Assembly: GCA_025084515.1 (NCBI GenBank)
Contig: JAJAGP010000368.1
Location: forward strand, 124,001-188,000
DNA: 64,000 nt
DNA from: Ancistrus triradiatus
Lineage: Eukaryota; Chordata; Actinopteri; Siluriformes; Loricariidae
Direction: 5' to 3'
The notes beneath the pieces were generated by a model. It was not told where the DNA came from and made no database searches. It saw only the letters and a list, made by a program, of their open reading frames with translations. Both the position numbers and the translations under genes were made by a program. Of the stretch, positions 35,573 to 47,900 are shown piece by piece. The first letter of the stretch is position 1. Every line of letters starts with the position of its first letter.

Positions 35573-38500
35573 ATGGCTAAACCTAACCCCAAAAGAAAAC
35601 TGACGGATTATGTGAATTATGCGACCCAGACCCGGCTACTGGACTTTCCCCCTTGTTTGTGAACGAGAATTGGCCGAAGTTTATACTAATGGACTCCATA
35701 TCAACTGAAATGACCCTAAGCAAACTCTCTCTCTTTGCAATGCAAAAAGGCATCATGGGCATAACAGGTACAGTAAAGGACGCTAAGAAACTCAGATCGG
35801 GACAGATCCTGTGAAAAGTGGATTGTGTGAAAAGGGTACAAGCAGAGAACCTCTTGGGCGTGAAAACGTTCATAGACACTAAGACTTTCCCCCACCAAAC
35901 GCTAAACAGCAGTAAAGGCATCATCCGTTGAAGAGAGCTGGAGGGCATGGCCGAAGAAGAAATAGCTCAAGAATTAGCTCAGCAAGGCGTAACTAACGTC
36001 AAGCAAATAACAATTAGGAAACAAGAAAAGACAATCAAGACAAATACATATATTCTTACATTTGAGAACTGACCCTCCAACAAAAACCTCAATGGGTTAC
36101 CAGAAAGTAAATGTGGAGTTCTATATCCCCAACCCCATCCGGTGCTATAAGTGTCAGAAATATTTACATGGATCAGCCATGTACAAGAGCTCCCCTACCT
36201 GCTGCAACTGTGGAAACGCGGGCCATGATACGCCCTACCTGAAACCGCCAAAGTGCAGAAATTGTGGGGGCCAACATGCTGCCTCAGGCAAAATGTGCCA
36301 AAGTTGGATTAAAGAAAAAGAAATCCAGATGATAAAATGCACCAAGAAGGTCAGCCATGCAGAAGCAAGGAAAATGGTTAACGACTCTCCCAATTTCATA
36401 AAACCATTCAGTGTAGTGGTAAAAGCAACGCGGACAAGTAGCAGTCCAACTGAAATCACATGGCTGAATAGCGATAAACCACAGTTAATTAAGGATGCTA
36501 TTCAACCAAAAACTAAGAGTACACATACCCAAAGTCCCCCCATGCCTACCCAGACAATACCAAACTGGAACCAAACCCAAAATACCCCGAGCCACAGTGG
36601 GGGGACAACCAAGATGTAGACTGAACACTTACCAAAAACAAGTACAGACCCCAACACAGGAAAAACAGAAGTCCCGAATGATATTGAAATGGGAGAAGCC
36701 GATCGAAGCCGATCGCCGAAAAACAGAAGTAGATCACGCATACCCTCAACTCGAACAAAATGAAAACAAACCCTATCATCCAGTGGAGCTGTCGAGGACT
36801 CAAAGCTAACATTAGTGAACTTCAGCAGTTAATCGCATCCCTCAACCCTGGTGTCATATGCCATCAAGAAACCCAGTTAGCATCAGGCATTAACAAACTT
36901 GAAGGGTTTCGTCTTCCGGTGGGACATCTATCCTAGTAAGAAACAACATGCAGACAGCCAAATCATAATCAATACGAGACTACAAGCAACAGCCAACCCA
37001 GACCACAGACCTCATTGTATGGTTCACCTTGAGAAAGATAGCAGAGGAGACCATACCAAGATCCTCTACAAGTTCAGGGAAACGTCGCAACCCATGATAC
37101 AGCGAAGAATGCAAACAAGCTGTTGATGCCCGTAAATAGGCAGAAATAACTTTTTGCAAACATCCAACATGGGATAATTTAACGAACCTTAAAATCAGTC
37201 ACGCTAGAGCTCGGAGAATAATTAATGCAGCCAAAAAACAATGCTGGAGAACCTACATAAATAGAAATAACAAGTAATACCCCGGCCACAAAAATCTGGA
37301 ACCTCCTGTGGAAAATGAAAGGCAGAGGAGACCAACGACAAATTCACTACATCAAACAAGAAGATGGTATGGCCACTGAGGAAACGGATATTGCCGAACA
37401 ATTGGCAAAAGACCTTTGAGAGAAACTCATCAGGGAGCAACTCCACATCAGAGTTCCAAGCTTTTCGGACTCGAGAAGAAAGAAAAGAGATTGACTTCCA
37501 TTCCGAATCATATAACCAGGAATTCATCCTGGAAGAACTCTGAACATCCATAAGACAATCCCATGGTACAGCAACTGGGCCAGATGACATCCGTTATCAA
37601 ATGCTGAAACACCTACCCACAAGCTCACTGACTCTACTATTGAAAATCTTCAACCATATTTGGGTATCAGGAAAAAATCCCACCCATGTGGAAGGAAGCA
37701 ACCATCATCCCCATACATAAACCAGGAAAGGACAATAGCCATCCGAATGACTACAGATCCATTGCACTGACAAGCTGCCTCTGCAAAACCATGGAGAGGA
37801 TTGTCAATAACCGACTTGTATGGGAGCTAGAAAATTACCACATAATAAGTGAAATGCAGAGCAGATTCCGAAAAGGTGGAAGCACAACAGATAACTTGGT
37901 CAGATTGGAAACATTCATTAGAAAAGAACACGCCGTGGTTGTCTTCTTTGACCTAGAGAAAACATACGACACCGCCTGGAGATGCTTCCGGATTCATAGC
38001 TGACTTTCTAATGAACAGACACTTTAAGGTAAAAGTCAACAACACCTACTTGGATAACCACATCCAAGAAATGGGAATGCCCCAAGGAAGTATACTATTC
38101 GTCACACTCTTCAGTCTCAAAATTAATAGTGTAATGAAAGTGACATCACCAGGTACATTCTGCAGCCTGCAGGTTGATGATCTAAGCAGTGCCTACCGAG
38201 GGAACACCTGCACACAGTAGAACGACAAATAAACAAGATCCATCAATGGCCAATAACTAATGGTTTCAAGTTCTCAAAAAACAAAACAACGTGTGTACAC
38301 TTCTGCAAGTTACGATCACTTAACCCTGAGCCAGAACTCCATCTGGAGGGGGACCCCATCAAAGTAGCCAAAGAAACAAAATTACTGACTGATATTGGAC
38401 TCCAAACTGTCCTTCATCCTACATATAAGAACTTTAAAAAATGAATGCATGAAGAGACTGAACATAGTAAAAATTCTGGCCAGGACAAAATGGGGCGCAG

Positions 38501-39895
38501 AATTCCAACCCCTTATACGAATGTACAGAACCATCATCAGGACAAAGTTAGACTATGGTAGTATGATTTATGTTTGCCGCCAGGAAGTCGTACCTAAACC
38601 GTCTAAACACTGTACACCACCAAGGCATCAGACTGGCGCTGGGGGCATACTGAATCTCCCTCGTGCAGAGCCTGTATGCACAAACCCATGAACCATCGTT
38701 GGAGCACAAACGACTGAAATCAGCCCTCCAATATGCCATCAAACTGAAAGCCAACCCACAAAACCAGGCATGTGCCTCAACATTCTCCCTGTCATACCCG
38801 GCACTATATGATGCCAAGATAACCCATATACAGCCATTTGGAACATGAATCCAGCCACACCTGAAAGAACTCGCTGTAGACCTGAATGACATAGAACAGA
38901 TACCCAACCCAACCCTATCACACCATGGAACCTTAAAAACCTTAAAAACATAATCCTAGACCTTGCCTGCAACAAGAAATCTACCACCCATCCAAACACC
39001 TATCTCAAGAAGTTCCTGGACATCAGAGAAAAATTCCCGCTCCACCTTCCCATATATACAGATGGCTCCAAAACTGAGAATAGAGACTTGGCAGCAATGG
39101 TATCTGGACAACATGCATCTAAAGTAGACCTACCAAAGTACAGTTCAATTTTCACTTCTGAAGCTTATGCCCTCCTAATGGCAGTCAAAATGTCAACACC
39201 ACACAGCAATGCAAATCGTTTACAAGCACTGGAATCCCTCAATACCGATCACCCAACCATCAGCACCATCCTGGAAAAAGTACATCATCTCAGAAGGCTG
39301 AAATTCGACATGGAATTCTGCTGGATCCCAGGCCATAGCGGATTCCCGGGAAATGAAAGAGCAGACCGGATGGCAAGGAAAACAACAAAGGCCCATATGG
39401 TTTTAGGGATATAAAACCTCTCCTGTCCTGCTATATTCAAGAAAAGTGGCAAGCTGAATGGAATACACAAGCCGACAACAAACTGCACGAGCACAGCCCC
39501 GAGATAGGCAACAGACCCAACACATATCTGGACAATCAATGGGACCAAGGTACATATACTAGATGTCGCATTGGACATACGAGACTGACACACTCCTTTT
39601 TGTTGAAGGGCGAAGAACCCCCACAATGTGGAACTTGTCAAAAAACAATCACTATAAAACACTTTCTCACCGAATACCCTAGATACCTGCCGGAAAAACA
39701 AAAACTCTTAATGTTAAACACATTACATGAAATATTCAACCGAGACAAAGCAAGCAAATTACTGAAATTCCTAACTCTCACTAACTAAGAGCCCATATTT
39801 AAGGATGCGACAATAACATCACTTTTCTTGCCACGAAATGGCCGATGTGCTGAAGTGGCATTAAAACTCATCAACCAACCAACAATTCAAAAATA
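35573..39895 (+). mobile_element. Broken non-LTR retrotransposon (LINE) of I/Nimb type with RNase H
   Basis: ORF1 begins near 35573 (MAKPNPKRKLTDYVN), is frameshifted, and continues at 36062-36619 with Cys/His knuckles (CYKCQKYLHGS, CCNCGNAGHD, CRNCGGQHAASGKMC). ORF2 begins near 36762 with an endonuclease start (IQWSCRGLKANISELQQL, VICHQETQ); most of the endonuclease is missing. Reverse transcriptase is readable from 37686 (EATIIPIHKPGK, DYRSIALTS, FRKGGSTTDNL, VVVFFDLEKTYD) through GMPQGSILF and the active-site box as QVDD (38172). RNase H follows at 39050-39400 (IYTDGSK, TSEAYALLMAVK, WIPGHSGFPGNERAD). The frame ends at 39788. RNase H after RT fits the I superclade. Several frameshifts and stops make it inactive. 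Confidence 0.88.
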
Positions 39896-40094
39896 ATGTG
39901 TACTTGTCACACTTAATGTCTCTTGCTCCCTCTGGTGTTCAAGAATGCAACTGCATCAGATGGCTTTATAAACAGAATTCATGTAACATTGTATATCTTT
40001 ACAATGCACATCATGACATTTTTGCATCTCTACACTCCTGATTACTTTATATTGTTTTTTGTTTTTTTCATTCTTTTTCTTGCACTGTAACATT

Positions 40095-40345
40095 CGGGTG
40101 GCACAGCGGTCCATTACGCTAGCTTACCACCATGGCGACCTGGGTTTGAGTCTTGGTATTGCCTTCAGGCAGGGTCAGGCACCAATTGGCTATGCCTGAG
40201 GGAGGTGAGATCCCATGGTGCTCCAGCAGTGACCCCTGCCACCTCTGTCTTCTCGTCCAGGGCATGACTGTGCATGCGCCCTGTATTCTCTGATATAGAT
40301 AATCTCCTTCATTGATTGGCCCTGAATTAGATTAAGAGGGTGTTG
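40095..40345 (+). repeat. Second SINE-like family, best copy
   Basis: The head GGTGGCACAGCGGTCCATTA then a B-box-like GGGTTTGAGTC looks tRNA-derived. The body CAGGGTCAGGCACCAATTGG then CTATGCCTGAGGGAGG is shared with 19570-19650, and the head with 13720-13768 in reverse. Confidence 0.6.
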
Positions 40346-41030
40346 AATGTGAGTGAGTGAGAACATATCTTCAAAGATATATTCTCATTGTAAAAAAATG
40401 TTGTTTTCAGTAGCAAAGAACTGAGCAAATTCTGGGTTTCTAACTTCATTCTATAAATAGTAGAGATGCACCAAAATATCATCCACAGGAAGCAGTGATA
40501 AATGTGGATGGTGAACAAATGCTTGAACCAAGTCCACAAACAAGCTCTGAAAGCGTGTGTTTGCAACCTCTTAAGACAAGGGGTTTGAATAGCAGGGTAT
40601 ATGATAGCAAATCCAGAACAGATGTGATGCTGGGTCCCTTGCTAGGAGAGCAAGGGATAGAGTCTGGTATGATGGAAATGGAGGCAGCAGACATGACAGT
40701 TAAATAGACCCAGAATCCAGTGCCAAAATCTAGCAATTTTAATGGTAATAAAATGTAGAAAATAAATAAATAAATCTGTTTGTTTTCTTCATTGTCCTGC
40801 ACCAGTCAGTGCAGATGCGTTTAGTTTGAGCAGGAGATCAACAGCAAAAAAGCAGAAATACCATATGGAACCGTTTCCTGATCTCCAGAGGTATTAGACG
40901 ACCGATATGTTCTTACTGTGGTATAGATTATTAAAATATGTTTTATTATGTATTATTCAAAAACAATGCAAATGGAAAAAACAAACAAAAGTCTTGGTTT
41001 GACCAAGATTGTTTGCATTACTAGTAAATA
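40346..41030. other. No gene seen
   Basis: Short frames only, on both strands; none resembles a known protein. Confidence 0.45.
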
Positions 41031-41032
41031 TA

Positions 41033-41778
41033 GTGGTACCTCGATTCTCGTCATTAATTCATTCCAGAAGCCTTGTTGAGAACCGAAAATAACGAGTACC
41101 AAGAAATTTTTTCCCATAAGGAATAATGAAAATTTAATTAATCCATTCCAGACTCCCAGAAAATCCACACTGCATAAGGCATTATATGCATTATTGGAGT
41201 TGTATTGTACAGGTCCTACCTGATTTACAATGGGGATACGTTCTGTCAAATCCATCATAAGTTAAATGTATTGTGAACTGAGGAGTTTAATATAATCTAT
41301 GCTGCATCATAGCAGAACCTATTACACATTAACACATACATTACCCTACAGTTGGCCAAAATCATTAACACAAAACTCATTTTATAAAAAAACCTCATGT
41401 AATTTAGTGAGTAACAGACTGAAAGTGAAAAGTAAAAACAAAACACTTACTCTGTTGGTGAACTCCGGGTGCTAGCATAGCTGCTAACTGCAGCCATAAC
41501 TGCAGCCTGTGTAACTGTAGCCTGGAGGATTCAGTTCCTGTTTTCCTTTCGGCCTGTCAATACTAACCATTTTAGGAGACCAATGGAGACTTGTTTGCGC
41601 TAAGAATACAGTACTGTAGATTTAAAAATAAATAAAAAAAACATGATAAACACAGCGGAGATCTTCAGTGAGTGCGCCGAGCAAATATCGAGACCCTAAG
41701 CTTCTAGTCAAAATGTGTGCAAAACCAAATTCGACGAGTTCTGGTCAGTGGTCGTGGTCGAGAACTGAGGTACCACTC
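41033..41778 (-). mobile_element. TIR element (MITE) with a second MITE inside
   Basis: Ends GTGGTACCTCGATTCTCG and mirrored TGGTACCTCAGTTCTCG. Inside, from about 41211, is sequence of another family (CAGGTCCTACCTGATTTACA then ATGGGGATACGTTC) that also stands alone at 43823-44576 and 49520-49957. The same composite occurs in reverse at 49979-50765. It lies about 200 bp upstream of the first stard3nl coding exon. Confidence 0.7.
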
Positions 41779-41985
41779 TATATTGATTCCATTGCTTGAA
41801 AACTGCAATCGTGGCACCTCTCGTTAAACCTGTTTAAGTCACAGTCTCTTTGCAAAACTTTTTCTGCCTAAGTGAGAAATGTCTCCACCCCGTGTCCATC
41901 TCTGTTTCAGATTAACCAGTCATGACTACTTGGTGGAGGTCTCTCGGCTGGTGAGGGGAAGTGGTGGGTGTGGCTTTGTGTGATC

Positions 41986-44900
41986 ATGGCCAGCCAGTGC
42001 AGCAGCTTGGACTATCAGGCTGTAGGAAGGCATGCAGTCTCCATTAACTCCACCTCTGTGCCTGTTCACATCGAATCGTATGAAGCTGGGGAGAAGAAGG
42101 GCATCTCTGATGTCCGGAGGACCTTCTGCCTGTTTGTGACGTTTGACCTTCTCTTCATTACCTTGCTCTGGATCATTGAGCTCAATGTAGGTTTGCTTGT
42201 TGCACGTCATTTCCTCCATCATTCACACCTCAGAGACTGTTAAAACAATGCCATAGTTCACCATGCATCTGTTTTGAGTTTAATGGTGTGTTCATGTAGC
42301 CAGGACTGACTGGTGCAGTCAACTAATGCCACTGGATTGAAGTGTGTGTATTTGCAGTATGTTATGGACAGTGTTCAGTTTGAAGGCTCAAGCACTGGCA
42401 TTGCCAAGCTGCCACTGATAGGTCCCTTAACCTTCAATTGCTTGGGTTGTTCCTTGTAAAAACCTATCAGTTAGAAGTCACCCTGAATGTAATGTATGAT
42501 AACGACAGTATTTGATAATTAGTTCTTTATTGAGTTGTTCTCTTACTAGCTGGTGTAGCTCCTGCATGACTGCAGTAAAACCCTGCACTGATCATATTCA
42601 CAGACTGAATCTGTGATGGTTTGTCAAGTCTTAGACAGGTGGGATATAAGTGAAAGAATTAAGAATTAGGCAAGGACTTTTTCCTCAAAATCAAATTTCA
42701 GACCATTTGGAGTCTATGAAATAGTTTTTTTTTTTAAATTGTTGTTTATTTTATTATTTTTTACTGACCTAAAACTTGGATAACTGGTTTCTTCAAAATC
42801 TTGTCAGCAGCCAGTATAAACATAACTAAGGGTGTGAAATACTGCAGTAATCAATGCTACTGTTTGTGATATTAACAGTGCCTGTAAATGGAGGCCAAAC
42901 TACATGGTAATATTGAGCACCAGTGCCTTTACAGCCACATGCACAGGCGTGAAGGCAAAAGTTATGAGCTGTAGCACCATGTTCGTTTTGCACCCTCACT
43001 GTCACAACCATGTTTGTTATACCTAATCACAGGAACTACTGTTTGAGTCAATTCAGCACTAATTCATAGACTGTGTAATCTACACTCACTGAGAGTGTAA
43101 CCCCATGTTGTTTAGCATGTACTGTATTTTTCGGACCATAAGGCGCACTTAAAATCCTTTAATTTTCTCAAAAATCAACAGTGCACCTTAAAATGCGGTG
43201 CATCTAATGTATGAATTAATTCTGGTTGAGCCTTCTGACCTAGAACCGATTGTAGATGGTACACGGCGCTCATAAATCTGTCAAAATGTTTAGCACGGCC
43301 TTGGTAAGTTACGAAGCTTATGGCCACCGTAGTGCGCAGCATCGCGGAGTAATACGGTATGTGCTTCAGCATTAGGGTACGTGCATTCATTCATTTATTT
43401 TGGAAGCGGATTTCAAACACAACGCTATCGGTCACGCAGTACAACATGGACATAGAGCAGCTGTGAGAGAATTCAACATTAACGAATCAATGGTACGGAA
43501 GTGGAGGAAGCAAGAAGACCCCCTGCGCCAGGTAAAGACCAAACTGAGCTTCCGAGGGAACTTAAGAGTTTTGTTTCATTTCATGCGCCTTATAACCCGG
43601 TGCGCTTTATGTATGAACATAGATCCGTTAGCAGCCGATCGTTGATATTGCGCCTAAACCGGTGCGCTATGGTCCGAAAAATACGGTAAGCTGAGTCATT
43701 CTTTTGTATTGCATAAATAAAAAACTATACAAAAACGGAAGGGGTAAAAGCAATCTTAAATCATCACATTGAATTACTTATAGCTTATTTTCTCACTGCA
43801 AAACATTATACGCTAAATTATACAGGTACTCCCTGTTTTACAATGGCCAAGGATATTTTGACTTTACAATGGAGATCCGATAGCAAACATAAATACACAT
43901 TCAGCGGAATTTATTTTTAGTTTCAGTTTTTCAATACATCATTCAATAAATGACATGATATTCAATACATTATTATAAAATAAGCTTCATGTTAATGATT
44001 TGCCCAGCTGTAGTTTAATGTATGTGTTTTAAACATGTTTAAGTTAGGCTACGCTATGAAATATACAGTATATTTATATGATTAGGGTGTAACGTTGCTC
44101 ACAATTTGATTCGGTTCACGATACTGAGTTCACTATTAGATTTTCTCACTATTATTGATTTTACATTCACTAAAAGGCATTCCTTTTTATTTTTGAAGTC
44201 TAAACAATGCAAAACAATGCACATTTCTTGTACAAGTTTTTAAACCAAAAAACTTTAGTCCCCTGCATTTAAAATAACATAAGTGCTATCCTATATTGAA
44301 AATGAGACCCTGTTATTGTGCCCAGTTCAATTGTATCAGTTGTATCTGTGACCCCATTATTCCATGAGAAAGATATGCTGTATGTGATAATTGCGCAACC
44401 ACCTTATTGGATGTGCATGCAGAAAACACAAGTGATATCTCTGTGATTATATCGTGACACTGTTACACCCCTATATATGATATATACAGTAGATATTAAA
44501 CTCCTTGGTTTACAATAAATTCAACCTACAATGGATTTGTCGGAACTTATCCCCATCGTAAATCAGGGAGCACCTGTATTAGGTCAGAGATTTCGATCTA
44601 AAGGCGTGTTCACGGGTAATAGTACATTTTACATTGGATTTCTGTATAATGTTGTTTTTTAAGTGATTCTCCATTATGTTGCTTTAGGTCAATGGAGGTA
44701 TACAAGCTAATCTGAAAAAGGAGGTGATGGAGTATGACTTTCGCAGTTCCTTTTTTGATATTTTTGTAAGTATTTCTAAGTCTGAATCTTCAGATGCTCT
44801 TTATGTACATTTTATACATTGCGCATGTCTATAGTCCATGGTGTTTGCTCCGTCTATAGGTTTTAGCTGCGTTCCGGTTTGCAGCCTTGATCCTTGCATA

Positions 44901-47900
44901 TGCAGTGTGTAGACTGCGCCATTGGTGGGCCATAGCGGTATGTTCATTCTCTCTTATTTACTTATTTAAGGGGTAGCAATGATTTATATTGCATCTATTC
45001 TGATAGACAAGCATTAAATTATTTAAAAGTAGAATCTTTGATAATCATAAACAGGTAAGCTCCAATTAACAACCGCATTACGTTCTGTGAAACAGGTCAG
45101 AGATCTAAATGGTCGCTGAACGGACATTACCATAGTCACATAGTTTTATTAATGCTACTGTAATGTAAATATAATATCTTTACATTACAATATAATAAAA
45201 TATCTATATTTTTACAAGAAATCTGTGTGCAAACAATACCTAAATGACCCTGTTAATTGGCTGTTTATGTCCGCAACGTCTCAAGATAAGAGACAGGTTT
45301 TTTTTATTCCCTTTTATAATTAATAATAATTGTTAAGACCTCAGTTTTTAATGTGACTGGACTTTGTTCGGATGGTCGTTAAACAGCCCAGAGTTAGATG
45401 CCCTCACTTAAAAGGGGCAACAGGTGTAAGTAAATGTATTGCTGCACCACAAATGCAGTGTCACCAGGTTTAGATGATAAGAAATTAACATTAACATCAA
45501 GCACTGACTAGCACACAGCAAATTAGTAAAAGGACAGAACTAATAATGCTATTAATCTTTCCTTTCTTTACAGATAACTACAGTCATCACCAGTGGTTTC
45601 TTGATCGCAAAGGTTATTATATCAAAGGTACTTCCATTGCCCTCATTCTGTAGATGGAAACTGGTTTGTTTATTTAATGTCACATCAGCATCAATGGTTA
45701 TTCGTGACAGGAGCAAGTCACACACATTATTCAGGTTATTATATCACACACTCACACTGGGAACAATTTAGAGCAAACAATTAACCTAATGCATGTCTTT
45801 GGAATGTGGGAGGAAACCAGAGTACATGGAGTAAACCCACACGGACATGGGGAAAACGTACAAACTTCACACAGCTTTCATATAAGACAAAATTCATATA
45901 AAGTTAAGTACAAACACATGTAAATCACCTAAATATAAACTAAATTATAGAAGTATACAATCAGCACACAGCTCAGAATTAAATTGCAGTACCATCTGCG
46001 ATAACACATGATGGCAGTGTGACACAGCGCCTGTGCAAATGATACATGCAAAGAATAAAATGAAGATGCTGTATTATGAAAACTGCTTAGTATCAGAAAT
46101 GGTGTAAAGCACACTAAACAGTAAATGCTAAATCAAGGGAGTAAATGGTGTAAACAAACTTTTGCCTTTAAAGATTTATAATTTCCCATGCGTACAATGG
46201 GGGTGTGTGAAGGAAATTCTCATAGTTCTTCTGTGCAACTTCATAGTGACACATTTTGTTCTAAACATTTGTTGAAAAATAAAATAATGTTCTTTTCCTG
46301 GCTGGAATATCTTGAAAAGCAAGGTTTAATAATAAACCCAAGTATAACATTTGTAGTACAGTGGGGCAAAAAAGTCTTTAGTCAGCCACTGATTGTGCAA
46401 GTTCTCCTACTTGGAAAGATCAGAGAGGTCTGTAACTTTCATCATAGGTACACTTCAACTATGAGAGACAAAATGAGGAAGAAAAAAATCCAGGAAATCA
46501 CATTGTAGGATTTTTAAAGAATTTAATTGTAAATCATGGTGGAAAATAAGTATTTGGTCACCCACAAACAAGCAAGATTTCGGGCTCTCACAGATCTGTA
46601 ACCTCTTCTTTAAGAAGCTCTTCTGTCCTCCACTCGTTACCTGTATCAATGGCACCTGTTTGACCTCGTTATCTGTATAATAGACACCTGTCCACAGCCT
46701 CAAACAGTCAGACTCCAAACTCAACCATGGCCAAGACCAAAGAGCTGTCGAAGAACACTAGGAAGAAAATTGTAGACCTACACCAGGCTGGGAAGAGTGA
46801 ATCTACAATAGGTAAGCAGGTTGGTGTGAATAAATCAACTGTGGGAGCAATTGTAAGGAAATGGAAGACATACAAGACCATAATCTCCCTCGATCTGGGG
46901 CTCCACGCAAGATCCCATCTCGTGGGGTCAAAATGATCATGAGCAAAAATCCCAGAACTACACGGAGGGACCTGATGAATGACCTGCAGAGAACTGGAAC
47001 CAACGTAACAAGGCTACCATCAATAACACACTATGCCGAGAGGGACTCAGATCCTGCAGTGCCAGGCGTGCCCCCATGCTTAAGCCAGTACATGTCCAGG
47101 TCCGTCTGAAGTTTTCCAGAGAGTATATGGTTGATCCAGAAGAGGACTGGGAGAATATCATGTGGTCAGGTGAAACCAAACTAGAACTTTTTGGTTAAAA
47201 ACTCAACTCGTCGTGTTTGGAGGAAGAAGAATGCTGAGTTGTACCTCAAGAACACCGTACCTACTGTGAAGCATGGGGGTGGAAACATCATGCTTTGGGG
47301 CTGTTTTTCTGCAAAGGAGACAGGAGGACTGATCCGTGTTAAGGAAGAATGAACGGGGCCATGTATTGTGAGATTTTAAGCCAAAACCTTTTTCCATCAG
47401 GGAGCACATTGAAGATGGAGCATGACAATGATCCCAAACACACCGCTCGGGCAACAAAGAAGTCGTTCCATAAAAAGCATTTCGAGGTCCTGGAGTGGCC
47501 TAGCCAGTCTCCAGACCTCAACGCCATAGAAAATTTGTGGAGGGAGTTGAAAGTCTGTGTTGCCCAGCGACAGCCCCAAAACATCACTGCTCTAGAGGAG
47601 ATCTGCATGGAGGAATGGGACAAAATACCAGCTACAGTGTGTGCAAACCTGGTGAAGACTTACAGGAAACGTATGACCTCTGTCATTCCCAACAAAGGTT
47701 ATGTTACAAAGTATTGAGTTGAACTTTTTGTTATTGACCAAATACTTATTTTCCACCATGATTTACAATAAAATTCTTTAAAAATCCTACAATGTGATTT
47801 CCTGGATTTTTTTTCTTTTGTCTCTCATAGTTGAAGTGTACCTATGTTTAAAAATTACAGACCTCTCTCATCTTTCTAAGTAGGAGAACTTGCGCAATCA

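Noticed and set aside
36235..36812. Overlapping minus-strand frames within the LINE ORF1
   Set aside because: Antisense of the Cys/His-knuckle ORF1; low-complexity hydrophobic translation only.
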